A stretch of DNA of 64,000 nt, taken from assembly GCA_965657085.1 (NCBI GenBank), contig CBFHND010000003.1:62001-126000 (forward strand), written 5' to 3'. Position 1 is the stretch's first letter. Every line of letters starts with the position of its first letter. Of the stretch, positions 15,700-23,329 are shown piece after piece. Made by a program: the position numbers and the translations under genes. Under the pieces are notes generated by a model. It worked only from the letters and a program-made list of their open reading frames with translations, did not search any database and was not told the origin of the DNA. The DNA is from CBFHND01 sp965657085. Lineage in GTDB: Bacteria > Pseudomonadota > Alphaproteobacteria > Rhodobacterales > Rhodobacteraceae.

Positions 15700-16713
15700 A
15701 TGACAGCGCTGAAGAAATACGACCGGCTCGAGGCAACGGGCCTCTGGCGTCCCACGGCGGACGACCAGCGCCGCGAGGTCGTGGTGTCCATCGGCGACGC
15801 GACCCTCGTGATCAGCGATCTTAACGACACAGCCCTCACCCACTGGTCCATCGCCGCCGTCGAACGTCAGGGCACCGGGTGCAATCCCGCGACGTTCAAC
15901 CCCGATGGAGATCCCGGAGAAACGCTGGAACTGCCTGCCGCCGAGGCCGAAATGATCGAGGCCATCGAAACCCTGCGCAAGGCGGTGGACCGTGCCCGGC
16001 CCCGTCCCGGCCGACTGCGTTGGCTCGGCGCGCTGATCTCCACCTCGGCCGTTGTCGCCGTGCTGGTCTTCTGGTTGCCCGGCGCGCTGATCTCCCATGC
16101 GCTGAACGTGGTGCCTGAAGTCACACGGCAGGCGATTGGCAATGAACTTTTGACCCGGATCGAACGGGTGTCCGGTCCGCCCTGCCGCAGTGCGGGCGCC
16201 GCACCCGCGTTGGCCCAACTGGCGAACCGGACCGGAACCCAAGGCATCATGATCCTCCCCGGTGGCGTGCGCAGCAGCCTCGCCCTGCCGGGTGGTCTTG
16301 TGCTGTTGAACCGGGCGCTGGTCGAAGACCATGAAGAACCCGACGTCGCCGCAGGCTACATATTGGCGGAAAAGCTGCGCAGCCAGAATGCGGCCCCTTT
16401 GCGCGATGTGCTGGATGCCGGTGGCTTGCGCGCCAGTGTGACATTGCTGACAACCGGGAGGTTGCCTGCACCCGTCCTTGACGCCTATGCCGAAACCGCA
16501 CTGGCGGCACCGCGCGCCGAGGTTGATTTTGCCACCTTGTTGATTGCCTTTTCCGAGGCCAGCGTGCGCAGCACACCCTACGCCTACGCCCGTGACATCT
16601 CCGGCGAAGAAACTCTCACGCTGATTGAAGCGGACCCGATGGCCGGGCAATCACCCAAACCTGTTTTGCGCGATTCCGATTGGTTGCAGCTTCAGGCGAT
16701 CTGCGACGGCTGA
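15700..16713 (+). CDS. Membrane-anchored protein resembling a degenerate M48 metalloprotease
   Basis: A 337-residue protein with one strong transmembrane helix (about 108-130, WLGALISTSAVVAVLVFWL) between a roughly 105-residue N-terminal domain and a 205-residue C-terminal domain. In the C-terminal domain, MILPGGVRSSLALPGGLVLLN then ALVED, EEPDVAAGYILAEKL (about 184-226) follows the M48 layout in which a strand NAFALPGG-V-vnrGLl precedes the helix with HExxH. Here the place of HExxH reads AGYILAE, so zinc-binding is lost. The N-terminal domain (RREVVVSIGDATLVISD) is beta-rich. I infer a non-enzymatic descendant of an M48 protease; the match is by eye. ATG 15700 is used. The gene lies tail-to-tail with the SPOR gene. 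Confidence 0.65.
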   Translation: MTALKKYDRLEATGLWRPTADDQRREVVVSIGDATLVISDLNDTALTHWSIAAVERQGTGCNPATFNPDGDPGETLELPAAEAEMIEAIETLRKAVDRARPRPGRLRWLGALISTSAVVAVLVFWLPGALISHALNVVPEVTRQAIGNELLTRIERVSGPPCRSAGAAPALAQLANRTGTQGIMILPGGVRSSLALPGGLVLLNRALVEDHEEPDVAAGYILAEKLRSQNAAPLRDVLDAGGLRASVTLLTTGRLPAPVLDAYAETALAAPRAEVDFATLLIAFSEASVRSTPYAYARDISGEETLTLIEADPMAGQSPKPVLRDSDWLQLQAICDG

Positions 16714-16734
16714 TCGCCTGACGGCGGAGCGTGA

Positions 16735-18246
16735 TCAGCGCAACTTTGCGCTGCCAAATCCCGCGCCACGCGCCTGAGACAAGGCGGTGCGCTGCGCCCG
16801 TGCGGATGCAAACGGCCCGACCAGAACCATCCGCAACTCGCGGCCACCGCGGTTGAACTTGCCGATGCGTGCAGGCATCCCCATCCGCATCATGCGCTGT
16901 GCGGCCGATTGGGCCGACGCGGAGGTGCTGAACACGCCCAGCTGGACATAGCCCTTGCCGGAAATCCGTTCACCCGAACGGGCGGTGGCGGCTTTGGGTG
17001 CTGCGCGCGTCACGGGCTTCGGGGCCACCGCGGCAGGTTTTGGCGCGGACCGCGACGACACTGTGGGATAGCGGCTGGTTGCGCTGGCGGTGTTGCGCTG
17101 GATGCGCTTGACCAGAACCCCGTTGCGACGCTCAAGCGTGACAGTGCCAAGCTGGCGTTGCTGGGTCTCGATGTCGGTGTAGGGATAAACCAGTGGCACC
17201 TGTGCCGTTACATCCCGCCCATTGGTCTGATTGATCAGGCGGCGTGGTACGGTCGATGTCCACAGCAATGTCGTGCGCGCGTGTCCATTCAACGACTGTT
17301 CGGCCCGACGCGGGTTCAGGCGGTCGTCCTCCCAAACGCGACGGTAGCCTTTGGGCACCGGTGCGAACTGAGTGTTCAGCCGATCCGTATAAACATGGCG
17401 TGGCACCACGCGGGTCTGGCCCGTCAACCCGGTTCGGGCCGTCGCCACCTGTGCAGGGCGACGCACGGCGGTGGCCTGTGTCTGCGCAGGCACCCGACGC
17501 ACCTGCGGCTGGGCCTGAACGCGGCGCGGCGCGGGTTGCGCGGCGGCGGCGCGACGGACAGGAACCGCTTGCGGGCCGCAGCGCACGGCGGTGCGGGCCC
17601 CGGAATTGATGTACTGGCTGCTCAGGGCAGATGCACCGCTACACGCGGCCTGACGTCGCACAGGCACTGGTGCTGCCTTGACGGGTGCCGCGACCTTTGG
17701 CGCGGGGGCCGGAGTTGGCGTGATCACCACGGGCTTGGGAGCGGTGACGACCTTGCGCCGCGCCACGGGGCGCGGTGCAGGGGCCGGCCGCGGCGCGGCC
17801 TTGGCCACAACACGCGGTTTGGGCTTTGGCGCGGCCGCGGGTTGGCGCACGTTCACCGGTGTGGGTTTTGGCAGTGCCTTGGGTTTTGGTGCGGGGGCCG
17901 CCGCCGCAGCGGTCTGGGCTGCGGGTTCAAATGTGATCTGCACCGGCGCTTCAGCGGGCTTGGCCGCCGCCGCCGCCGCCGTGGCCACCTGACCACTCAG
18001 CGTCGGCTGCGCGCCACACACCTGATTGCGTGACCGGTTTACACGCGGCACCCAAGTGGTGTTTCCGTCAATGCCCGCGCGAATATAGATACAGCCCCGG
18101 CTGTCCACATACTGCTTGCCCTTGAAGCTGGCAGGCGGGAACTCCGCCGGAGCGTCTTCAGCATTGCGCAGGTTCTGCGCGTGGCTCACAGCCAGTGTCG
18201 ACGACGCCATCATGACAGCGATGGCAATAACTCTTGTAACTTTCAT
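16735..18246 (-). CDS. SPOR-domain envelope protein
   Basis: A 503-residue exported protein. It starts with a signal peptide (MKVTRVIAIAVMMAS to SHA, about 1-22), followed by a short folded region with GCIYIRAGIDGNTTWVP and a cysteine pair, then about 250 residues of low-complexity Ala-Pro-Lys-Arg-Val linker. The last about 75 residues (GYVQLGVFSTSASAQSAAQRM ... MVLVGPFASARAQRTAL) are a SPOR domain, which in other bacteria binds denuded glycan strands of septal peptidoglycan. It is probably tethered to the septum or peptidoglycan and involved in division or cell-envelope remodelling. The start MKVTRV (18246) is preferred to the upstream in-frame start at 18258 because it begins the signal peptide. 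Confidence 0.88.
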   Translation of the reverse strand: MKVTRVIAIAVMMASSTLAVSHAQNLRNAEDAPAEFPPASFKGKQYVDSRGCIYIRAGIDGNTTWVPRVNRSRNQVCGAQPTLSGQVATAAAAAAKPAEAPVQITFEPAAQTAAAAAPAPKPKALPKPTPVNVRQPAAAPKPKPRVVAKAAPRPAPAPRPVARRKVVTAPKPVVITPTPAPAPKVAAPVKAAPVPVRRQAACSGASALSSQYINSGARTAVRCGPQAVPVRRAAAAQPAPRRVQAQPQVRRVPAQTQATAVRRPAQVATARTGLTGQTRVVPRHVYTDRLNTQFAPVPKGYRRVWEDDRLNPRRAEQSLNGHARTTLLWTSTVPRRLINQTNGRDVTAQVPLVYPYTDIETQQRQLGTVTLERRNGVLVKRIQRNTASATSRYPTVSSRSAPKPAAVAPKPVTRAAPKAATARSGERISGKGYVQLGVFSTSASAQSAAQRMMRMGMPARIGKFNRGGRELRMVLVGPFASARAQRTALSQARGAGFGSAKLR

Positions 18247-18314
18247 CTGCGCCCCCACAGTATATAGGGGCTAGGATGCAACAGAACCCCGGGTGAGTAA
18301 AGCACGCAGGGCCG

Positions 18315-18947
18315 CTATTTGGTGCCAAACATGCGGTCTCCGGCATCTCCGAGACCCGGAACGATATAGCCGACCTCATTCAGCTGCGTATCAATGGCCG
18401 CCGTGACGATGGGAACGTCTGGATGCGCCTCTTGCATACGGGCGATTCCTTCGGGTGCCGCCAGCAGACACAAGAAACGGATGTTGGTTGCACCGGACTG
18501 CTTCAGCAGATCAATCGCAGCCACCGAACTGTTGCCCGTGGCCAGCATCGGATCGACCGCGATCACCAGTCGGTCCTCCAGCGCTTCAGGCACCTTGAAG
18601 TAGTATTGTACGGGCTTCAGCGTCTCTTCATCCCGGTAGAGACCTACGAACCCCACACGCGCCGACGGGATCAGCTCCAGCACCCCGTCCAGCAATCCAT
18701 TGCCCGCCCGCAGGATCGAGATCAACGCCAGCTTCTTTCCATCCAGCGTCGGCGCATCCATGGTTTGCATCGGCGTCTCGATCCGCTTTGTGGTCATGGG
18801 CAGGCCGCGCGTGACCTCATAGGCCAGCAACTGGCTGATCTCGCGCAGCAACTGGCGAAAGACCGCCGTGGGCGTGTCCTTGTCGCGCATGATGGTCAGC
18901 TTGTGCTGCACAAGGGGATGATCAACGACAGTGACGTGTTCGGTCAT
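18315..18947 (-). CDS. upp: Uracil phosphoribosyltransferase
   Basis: A 210-residue enzyme making UMP from uracil and PRPP. The start MTEHVTVVDHPLVQHKL and the internal AIDPMLATGNSSVAAI PRPP-binding loop (about 129-144), the FKVPEAL flexible region and the C-terminal YIVPGLGDAGDRMFGT uracil-binding signature are all typical. The ATG at 18947 is chosen because a long in-frame extension to 19202 would run into the deoB gene. It is the last gene of the leftward salvage operon (bicupin, cdd, deoA, deoB, upp) with a 113-bp gap after deoB, so it may also have its own promoter. The SPOR gene follows 68 bp later. All functional motifs are intact. Confidence 0.96.
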   Translation of the reverse strand: MTEHVTVVDHPLVQHKLTIMRDKDTPTAVFRQLLREISQLLAYEVTRGLPMTTKRIETPMQTMDAPTLDGKKLALISILRAGNGLLDGVLELIPSARVGFVGLYRDEETLKPVQYYFKVPEALEDRLVIAVDPMLATGNSSVAAIDLLKQSGATNIRFLCLLAAPEGIARMQEAHPDVPIVTAAIDTQLNEVGYIVPGLGDAGDRMFGTK

Positions 18948-19060
18948 GGGACTCTCCGGATGTTGCATGCTTTGCTTGTGCCAAGCCGCCGGGCCAAAAA
19001 CAACCGCGCTTCTTCTGCACGACAACAAACCAGCGTTCGAAGCAAAGGCTGGTCCCGCCG

Positions 19061-20260
19061 TCAGGCGCCAGGTCTGGCCACACCAAGATGCCGTGCCACG
19101 ATATCCGCCACCTCGGCAAAGCCGATCTGGCCCAGCGGGCCGGACCCTGCACCGGCCACCAGAACCGGGACCCGTTCGCGTGTATGGTCGGTGCCGACCC
19201 ACGTGGGATCATTGCCGTGATCGGCGGTCAGAACCATAATGTCGCCCGCGCGCATCTCTGCCATGAGATGCCCAATCTGCCCATCGAACCATTCCAGATG
19301 TCTGGCATAACCCGACACGTCCCGGCGATGCCCGTATAGGCTGTCGAACTCCACGAAGTTGGCAAATGTCAGGCTGCCGTGCCGGGCCGTTTCCACCAGA
19401 TCGCCAAGGTGCGCCATCAACGTGCGGTCATCCCCCTTTCGCACTTCGTCGACCCCCTGCATCGAGAAGATGTCGCCGATCTTGCCCACCGCATAAACGC
19501 GGCGGCCTGCGTCCTGCACCCAGTTGGTCAGAACCGGCCCCGGCGGCAGAATGGCAAAATCCTTGCGGTTGGTGGTGCGTTGAAACGCACCCGGCACACC
19601 GACAAAGGGGCGTGCAATGACGCGGCCCACGCGCATGTCATGCAGCATGGGGGCAACCGCCGCGCACAGATCCAGCAACCGTTGCAATCCGAACGTGTCC
19701 TCATGCGCTGCAATCTGGAACACGCTGTCAGCACTGGTATAGCAAATGGGTTGCCCGCTGCGCATATGCGCGGCCCCGAACTGCGCAATCACCTGCGTGC
19801 CCGAAGCATGGCAATTGCCCAAGATACACGTTGTGCCTGCGGCTGCGCACACGGCTTCCACCACATCGTCCGGAAAGGCGGGTGTGGTATCGGGAAAGTA
19901 GTGCCAGTCGAAAGGGACCGGCAGGCCCGCCAGTTCCCAATGGCCCGAAGGCGTATCCTTACCTTCCGACGTTTCTGTCGCGGCCCCCCACAGGCCCTCC
20001 GGCGCCGGCGTGTCATCATCCACATCGCGTGTGAAGTCTCCGGCCAGTTCAAGCGCCTCAAGCGCGCCAAGTCTCACAAGGTTGGGAATGTTAAGTGGCC
20101 CGCTGCGCCCCTCTTCGGCGCGCCCTGCCGCGCAGGCGGCGATGATATGGCCCAAGGTGTTGGCGCCCGTGTCCGGCACTTCGCCGTTGAAATAGGTTTC
20201 GGCGTCAGGCGCACCGCCGATGCCGACGCTGTCCATCACGATCAGAAAGGCGCGCGCCAT
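19061..20260 (-). CDS. deoB: Phosphopentomutase
   Basis: A 399-residue metalloenzyme interconverting (deoxy)ribose 1-phosphate and 5-phosphate. FLIVMDSVGIGGAPDAE at the N-terminus holds the first metal ligand, DTGANTLGHI holds the phosphorylated Thr loop (alkaline phosphatase superfamily), and VLTADHGNDPTW near residue 325-345 gives the second metal site with HTRERVP closing it. The ATG at 20260 shares a nucleotide with the deoA stop (TGATG), so translation is coupled; the preceding GTG 20263 is not needed. Function with DeoA and Cdd: recovery of the sugar of deoxynucleosides for central metabolism. Confidence 0.96.
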   Translation of the reverse strand: MARAFLIVMDSVGIGGAPDAETYFNGEVPDTGANTLGHIIAACAAGRAEEGRSGPLNIPNLVRLGALEALELAGDFTRDVDDDTPAPEGLWGAATETSEGKDTPSGHWELAGLPVPFDWHYFPDTTPAFPDDVVEAVCAAAGTTCILGNCHASGTQVIAQFGAAHMRSGQPICYTSADSVFQIAAHEDTFGLQRLLDLCAAVAPMLHDMRVGRVIARPFVGVPGAFQRTTNRKDFAILPPGPVLTNWVQDAGRRVYAVGKIGDIFSMQGVDEVRKGDDRTLMAHLGDLVETARHGSLTFANFVEFDSLYGHRRDVSGYARHLEWFDGQIGHLMAEMRAGDIMVLTADHGNDPTWVGTDHTRERVPVLVAGAGSGPLGQIGFAEVADIVARHLGVARPGA

Positions 20261-21582
20261 CACCCGGCCTGTTCGTGGATCAACGGTGGCACCTCGGGCT
20301 GTCCTGCGCCCAGCACGATCGCGGCGCGCAAGGTCGCTTCGGCCCGGTCTGCCTGATCGGGGCGGGCGGCGTGGATCACGGCCAAGGGCTGCCCCTTGGT
20401 CACCCGCGCGCCCAGGCGCACCACGTCAGAAAATCCGACCGCCGGGTTGATCTTGTCGCCCTCAACCGCGCGGCCACCGCCCAGCGCCACAACCGCCGAT
20501 CCCAACGCGTGGCCATCGATGGATTGCACAAAGCCACTGGCGCGTGCGCTCACTTCGCGGATCACCGTCGCCTCGGGCAGGAACCGCGCAGGGTCCTCGA
20601 CAAACCGAACAGGCCCGCCCATCGCCGCGATCATGCGTCCAAACCGTTCGGCAGCGGCCCCGTCGCGGATCGCAGCACCAATCTTGCCTGCGCCTTCTTC
20701 GACATCCTCGGCGAGGCCTGCCCCGGCCAACAGCACACCGCCCAGCGCCGCGCAGGCCTGTGCCAGCGGACCACGGATATCGCCACTGCGCAGCACGCGC
20801 ATCACCTCGACGACCTCCAGTGCGTTGCCAAGGCTGGGGGCCAGCGGCTGGCTCATGTCCGTGATCAGCGCGCTGGTCTTGCACCCTGCGGCATTCGCCG
20901 TGCGCGTCAGTGCCATGGCCAGTTCGCGCGCGGCCTCCATGTCCTTCATGAAGGCCCCGCTGCCCACTTTGACGTCCAGAACCAGACCATCCAAACCCGC
21001 CGCCAGCTTCTTGGACAGGATGGAGGCGGTGATCAGATCAAGGCTTTCAACCGTCGCGGTCACATCCCGGATCGCATAAAGGCGTTTGTCCGCAGGGGCG
21101 ATATCGCCCGTTGCGCTGACAATCGCACAGCCCGCATCCCGCACCACCTCGCGAAAGCGGTCCGCGGCAAGACCCACGCTCAATCCGGGGATCGCCTCAA
21201 GCTTGTCGAGCGTTCCGCCCGTGTGGCCCAGCCCACGCCCGGAAATCATCGGCACATAGGCCCCACAGGCTGCAAGCGCCGGGGCCAACACCAAGGACAC
21301 GCAATCGCCCACGCCCCCGGTCGAATGCTTGTCCAAGACGGGCCCGTCCAGTTTCCAGTTCATCACCTGGCCTGAATCCCGCATCGCCATGGTCAACGCC
21401 ACGCGGCCCACATCGCCCAGACCGTTCAGACAGACGGCCATGGCAAAGGCCCCGGCCTGCGCATCGCTGACCGCACCATCGGCGAGGCCTTGCGCAAACC
21501 ACGCCAGCGCATCGCGCGACGGCGTCTGGCGCTGGCGCAAGGTCGCGATCACATCACGCGCGGTCGTGGGTCCGGCGCTCAT
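20260..21582 (-). CDS. deoA: Thymidine phosphorylase
   Basis: A 440-residue enzyme phosphorolysing thymidine to thymine and 2-deoxyribose 1-phosphate. KHSTGGVGDCVSL (about 83-95) and the GRGLGHTGGTLDKLEAIPG signature (about 113-131) are the phosphate and pyrimidine-binding loops of pyrimidine-nucleoside phosphorylases. Later VKVGSGAFM and ITDMSQPLA match the family. Length is usual. The ATG overlaps the cdd stop (ATGA) and its own stop overlaps deoB's ATG. Part of the salvage operon; free thymine or uracil produced can be taken over by Upp (uracil only). Confidence 0.96.
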   Translation of the reverse strand: MSAGPTTARDVIATLRQRQTPSRDALAWFAQGLADGAVSDAQAGAFAMAVCLNGLGDVGRVALTMAMRDSGQVMNWKLDGPVLDKHSTGGVGDCVSLVLAPALAACGAYVPMISGRGLGHTGGTLDKLEAIPGLSVGLAADRFREVVRDAGCAIVSATGDIAPADKRLYAIRDVTATVESLDLITASILSKKLAAGLDGLVLDVKVGSGAFMKDMEAARELAMALTRTANAAGCKTSALITDMSQPLAPSLGNALEVVEVMRVLRSGDIRGPLAQACAALGGVLLAGAGLAEDVEEGAGKIGAAIRDGAAAERFGRMIAAMGGPVRFVEDPARFLPEATVIREVSARASGFVQSIDGHALGSAVVALGGGRAVEGDKINPAVGFSDVVRLGARVTKGQPLAVIHAARPDQADRAEATLRAAIVLGAGQPEVPPLIHEQAG

Positions 21583-21974
21583 GCGTCACCTTCCATATGT
21601 GCCGCACCAAAAGCTCCTGGCAGCAAATCGGCCAGTGTCATTTGCTGTTCGAAGCCACCAGTTGTGGCCATGGTCACAACTACGTCACCCGCCCCGAATT
21701 CCGCCAGCTTCTGACGGCACCCGCCACAGGGCGTCACCGGCATGGGACTGCCCGCAACCACATAGGCCCCGGTCAATTCGGTTTCGCCAGCTGCGACCAT
21801 TGCGGCGATGGCACCGGCCTCGGCACATGTGCCTTCGGGATAGGCCACGTTTTCAACGTTGCACCCAACATAGACCTGCCCGGATGCCCCGCGAATGGCG
21901 GCCCCCACCTTGAAATTGGAATAAGGCGCATGGGCGTTTTCGCGCACGGCGATTGCGGCCTCTTTCAATGTCAT
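21579..21974 (-). CDS. cdd: Cytidine deaminase
   Basis: A 131-residue tetrameric-type cytidine deaminase producing uridine or deoxyuridine from cytidine or deoxycytidine. NVENVAYPEGTCAEAGAI (about 49-66) holds the zinc Cys followed by the catalytic Ala-Glu, and PCGGCRQKLAEF (about 85-96) supplies the other two zinc cysteines. The start ATG 21974 (MTLKEAAIAVREN) is one base downstream of the bicupin gene's stop; an upstream start at 22061 would overlap that gene. Its stop overlaps the deoA start by 4 nt. It feeds DeoA and Upp in the same operon. Confidence 0.96.
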   Translation of the reverse strand: MTLKEAAIAVRENAHAPYSNFKVGAAIRGASGQVYVGCNVENVAYPEGTCAEAGAIAAMVAAGETELTGAYVVAGSPMPVTPCGGCRQKLAEFGAGDVVVTMATTGGFEQQMTLADLLPGAFGAAHMEGDA

Positions 21975-21975
21975 T

Positions 21976-23085
21976 TCAATCCCCCATCTCGGCGTTGATC
22001 CGGGTGGCGAAATCCCCCGGCAACGACACCTCGAGCAATTCGATGTCCTGCGAAGGCGCACTCAGACGCGTGTTCATGCCCGGCGGGATAACAAAGGCGT
22101 CGCCCGCCTCCAAGGGGAAGGGATCGCGTCCTTCCCCCTCCAGTGTGACGGTGCCTTCCATCACGAAAGTGAACAGGATGTCACTGTCATGGCTGGTCCA
22201 TTGCGGATCGCCCTGACCGCGTCGCACCACCTGCACACCCGCCACGTTGCCGGTGTTCTGCGCGATGGTGGTGTCGCGGGCCTCGAAACCCGGCAAACGG
22301 AAGGGGTGCCATGTCGCGTACTCGGCCTTGTGATGCACGAACCGCTGGCCCTGAAACACACGGGACGGGTTGGCCGGACCGTTCGGCAGTTCCATGTCAT
22401 GGTCGATGGTTGTGACGTGCTCGGCGGGCACGCCGATCTCGATCACTTCGATGTTGTCACTGGCAAACAAAACCCGGTGCCGGATCTCGGGCGGCTGGAT
22501 CACGCAATTGCCCGCATGAAGGCGAAACGGTTCCCCCTGATCCTCGTAGACCAGATCGACCCAGCCGCGGTAACAAAAGATCAACTGAAAGCCGACCGTG
22601 TGATAATGCACCATGTCCGGCACGGGGCCGCCATCGGGAATGCGGATATGGCTGGCGATGATCGACCCGCCCAGACGGTCAGGGATCAGGTCGCGGTAAT
22701 GCATGCCCGCGCGGCCAATGACCCACGGCGCCTGATCGGCCAGTCGCCGCACGACAAAGGCGTGTACGGTCTGTGGCATTTCAAGCGGCGCGTCATGCGG
22801 TTCGATGGTGATTTGGGTGCCGCCCGGCGCGGTCAGGGTTCGCGCACCATCTGCAAATCCATCTGCATCCTCGGCCCGGATCAGGATGTGTCCGGCACCT
22901 TTGGCATCAGCATCAAGACGCACCGCCATGCCATGACCGGAAAACACCACTACGGCAGGATCATCCGCAGGATAGATCATGTCCATCCGCATCCTCAGCA
23001 CCTTTGTGAAAAAGGCGATATCGCCTCGCACGTCCTGCGTGCCGAGAACCACTTCGCCCAAGATTTCGCCAGATTTATCCGCCAT
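21976..23085 (-). CDS. VOC-like plus bicupin protein, unknown substrate
   Basis: A 369-residue protein. Residues about 1-105 (GEVVLGTQDVRGDIAFFTKVL ... ILIRAEDADGFADGA) look like a VOC/glyoxalase module. The rest holds two cupin barrels: the first with DMVHYHTVGFQLIFCYRGWV (about 197-216) and PPEIRHRV, the second with WTSHDSDILFTFVMEGTVTL and PPGMNTRL. Metal ligands are partly visible (HYH, then a His in the PEIRH motif); the second barrel is less complete. Such proteins are usually isomerases, dioxygenases or binding modules, and I cannot assign the substrate. It is first in the leftward salvage operon and overlaps nothing upstream; the position suggests a nucleoside- or sugar-related step. 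Start ATG 23085 fits a VOC start; an in-frame extension reaches 23286. Confidence 0.75.
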   Translation of the reverse strand: MADKSGEILGEVVLGTQDVRGDIAFFTKVLRMRMDMIYPADDPAVVVFSGHGMAVRLDADAKGAGHILIRAEDADGFADGARTLTAPGGTQITIEPHDAPLEMPQTVHAFVVRRLADQAPWVIGRAGMHYRDLIPDRLGGSIIASHIRIPDGGPVPDMVHYHTVGFQLIFCYRGWVDLVYEDQGEPFRLHAGNCVIQPPEIRHRVLFASDNIEVIEIGVPAEHVTTIDHDMELPNGPANPSRVFQGQRFVHHKAEYATWHPFRLPGFEARDTTIAQNTGNVAGVQVVRRGQGDPQWTSHDSDILFTFVMEGTVTLEGEGRDPFPLEAGDAFVIPPGMNTRLSAPSQDIELLEVSLPGDFATRINAEMGD

Positions 23086-23288
23086 GGCACCCTCCGAACC
23101 GACAACCTGTCGCGCACATGGATGAAAGACAACCCGCTTCGCTTGTTCTGGACACAAATACCCCAAACGCGAAGGCAAGCGGGGCCGCCGTTGGCGGGCA
23201 ACATAAAAACCGCATGCATCGAAAGACACGTCTTTTTGATCGGCGCCTGCCCCTGCGTCACTCAAACCGGTTGGCGCAGCAAGCAAAG

Positions 23289-23306
23289 TAGTTTAACGCT
23301 AAACTA
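23289..23306. promoter_or_regulatory. Inverted repeat upstream of maeB
   Basis: TAGTTTA (23289-23295) and TAAACTA (23300-23306) are exact reverse complements around ACGC. They sit 24 bp before the maeB start, where a repressor would block initiation. The rest of the 244-bp intergenic region (23086-23329) holds no gene; it is a divergent promoter region for maeB and the salvage operon. Confidence 0.5.
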
Positions 23307-23329
23307 TTCCCAAAAAGCCGGAGACAGGC

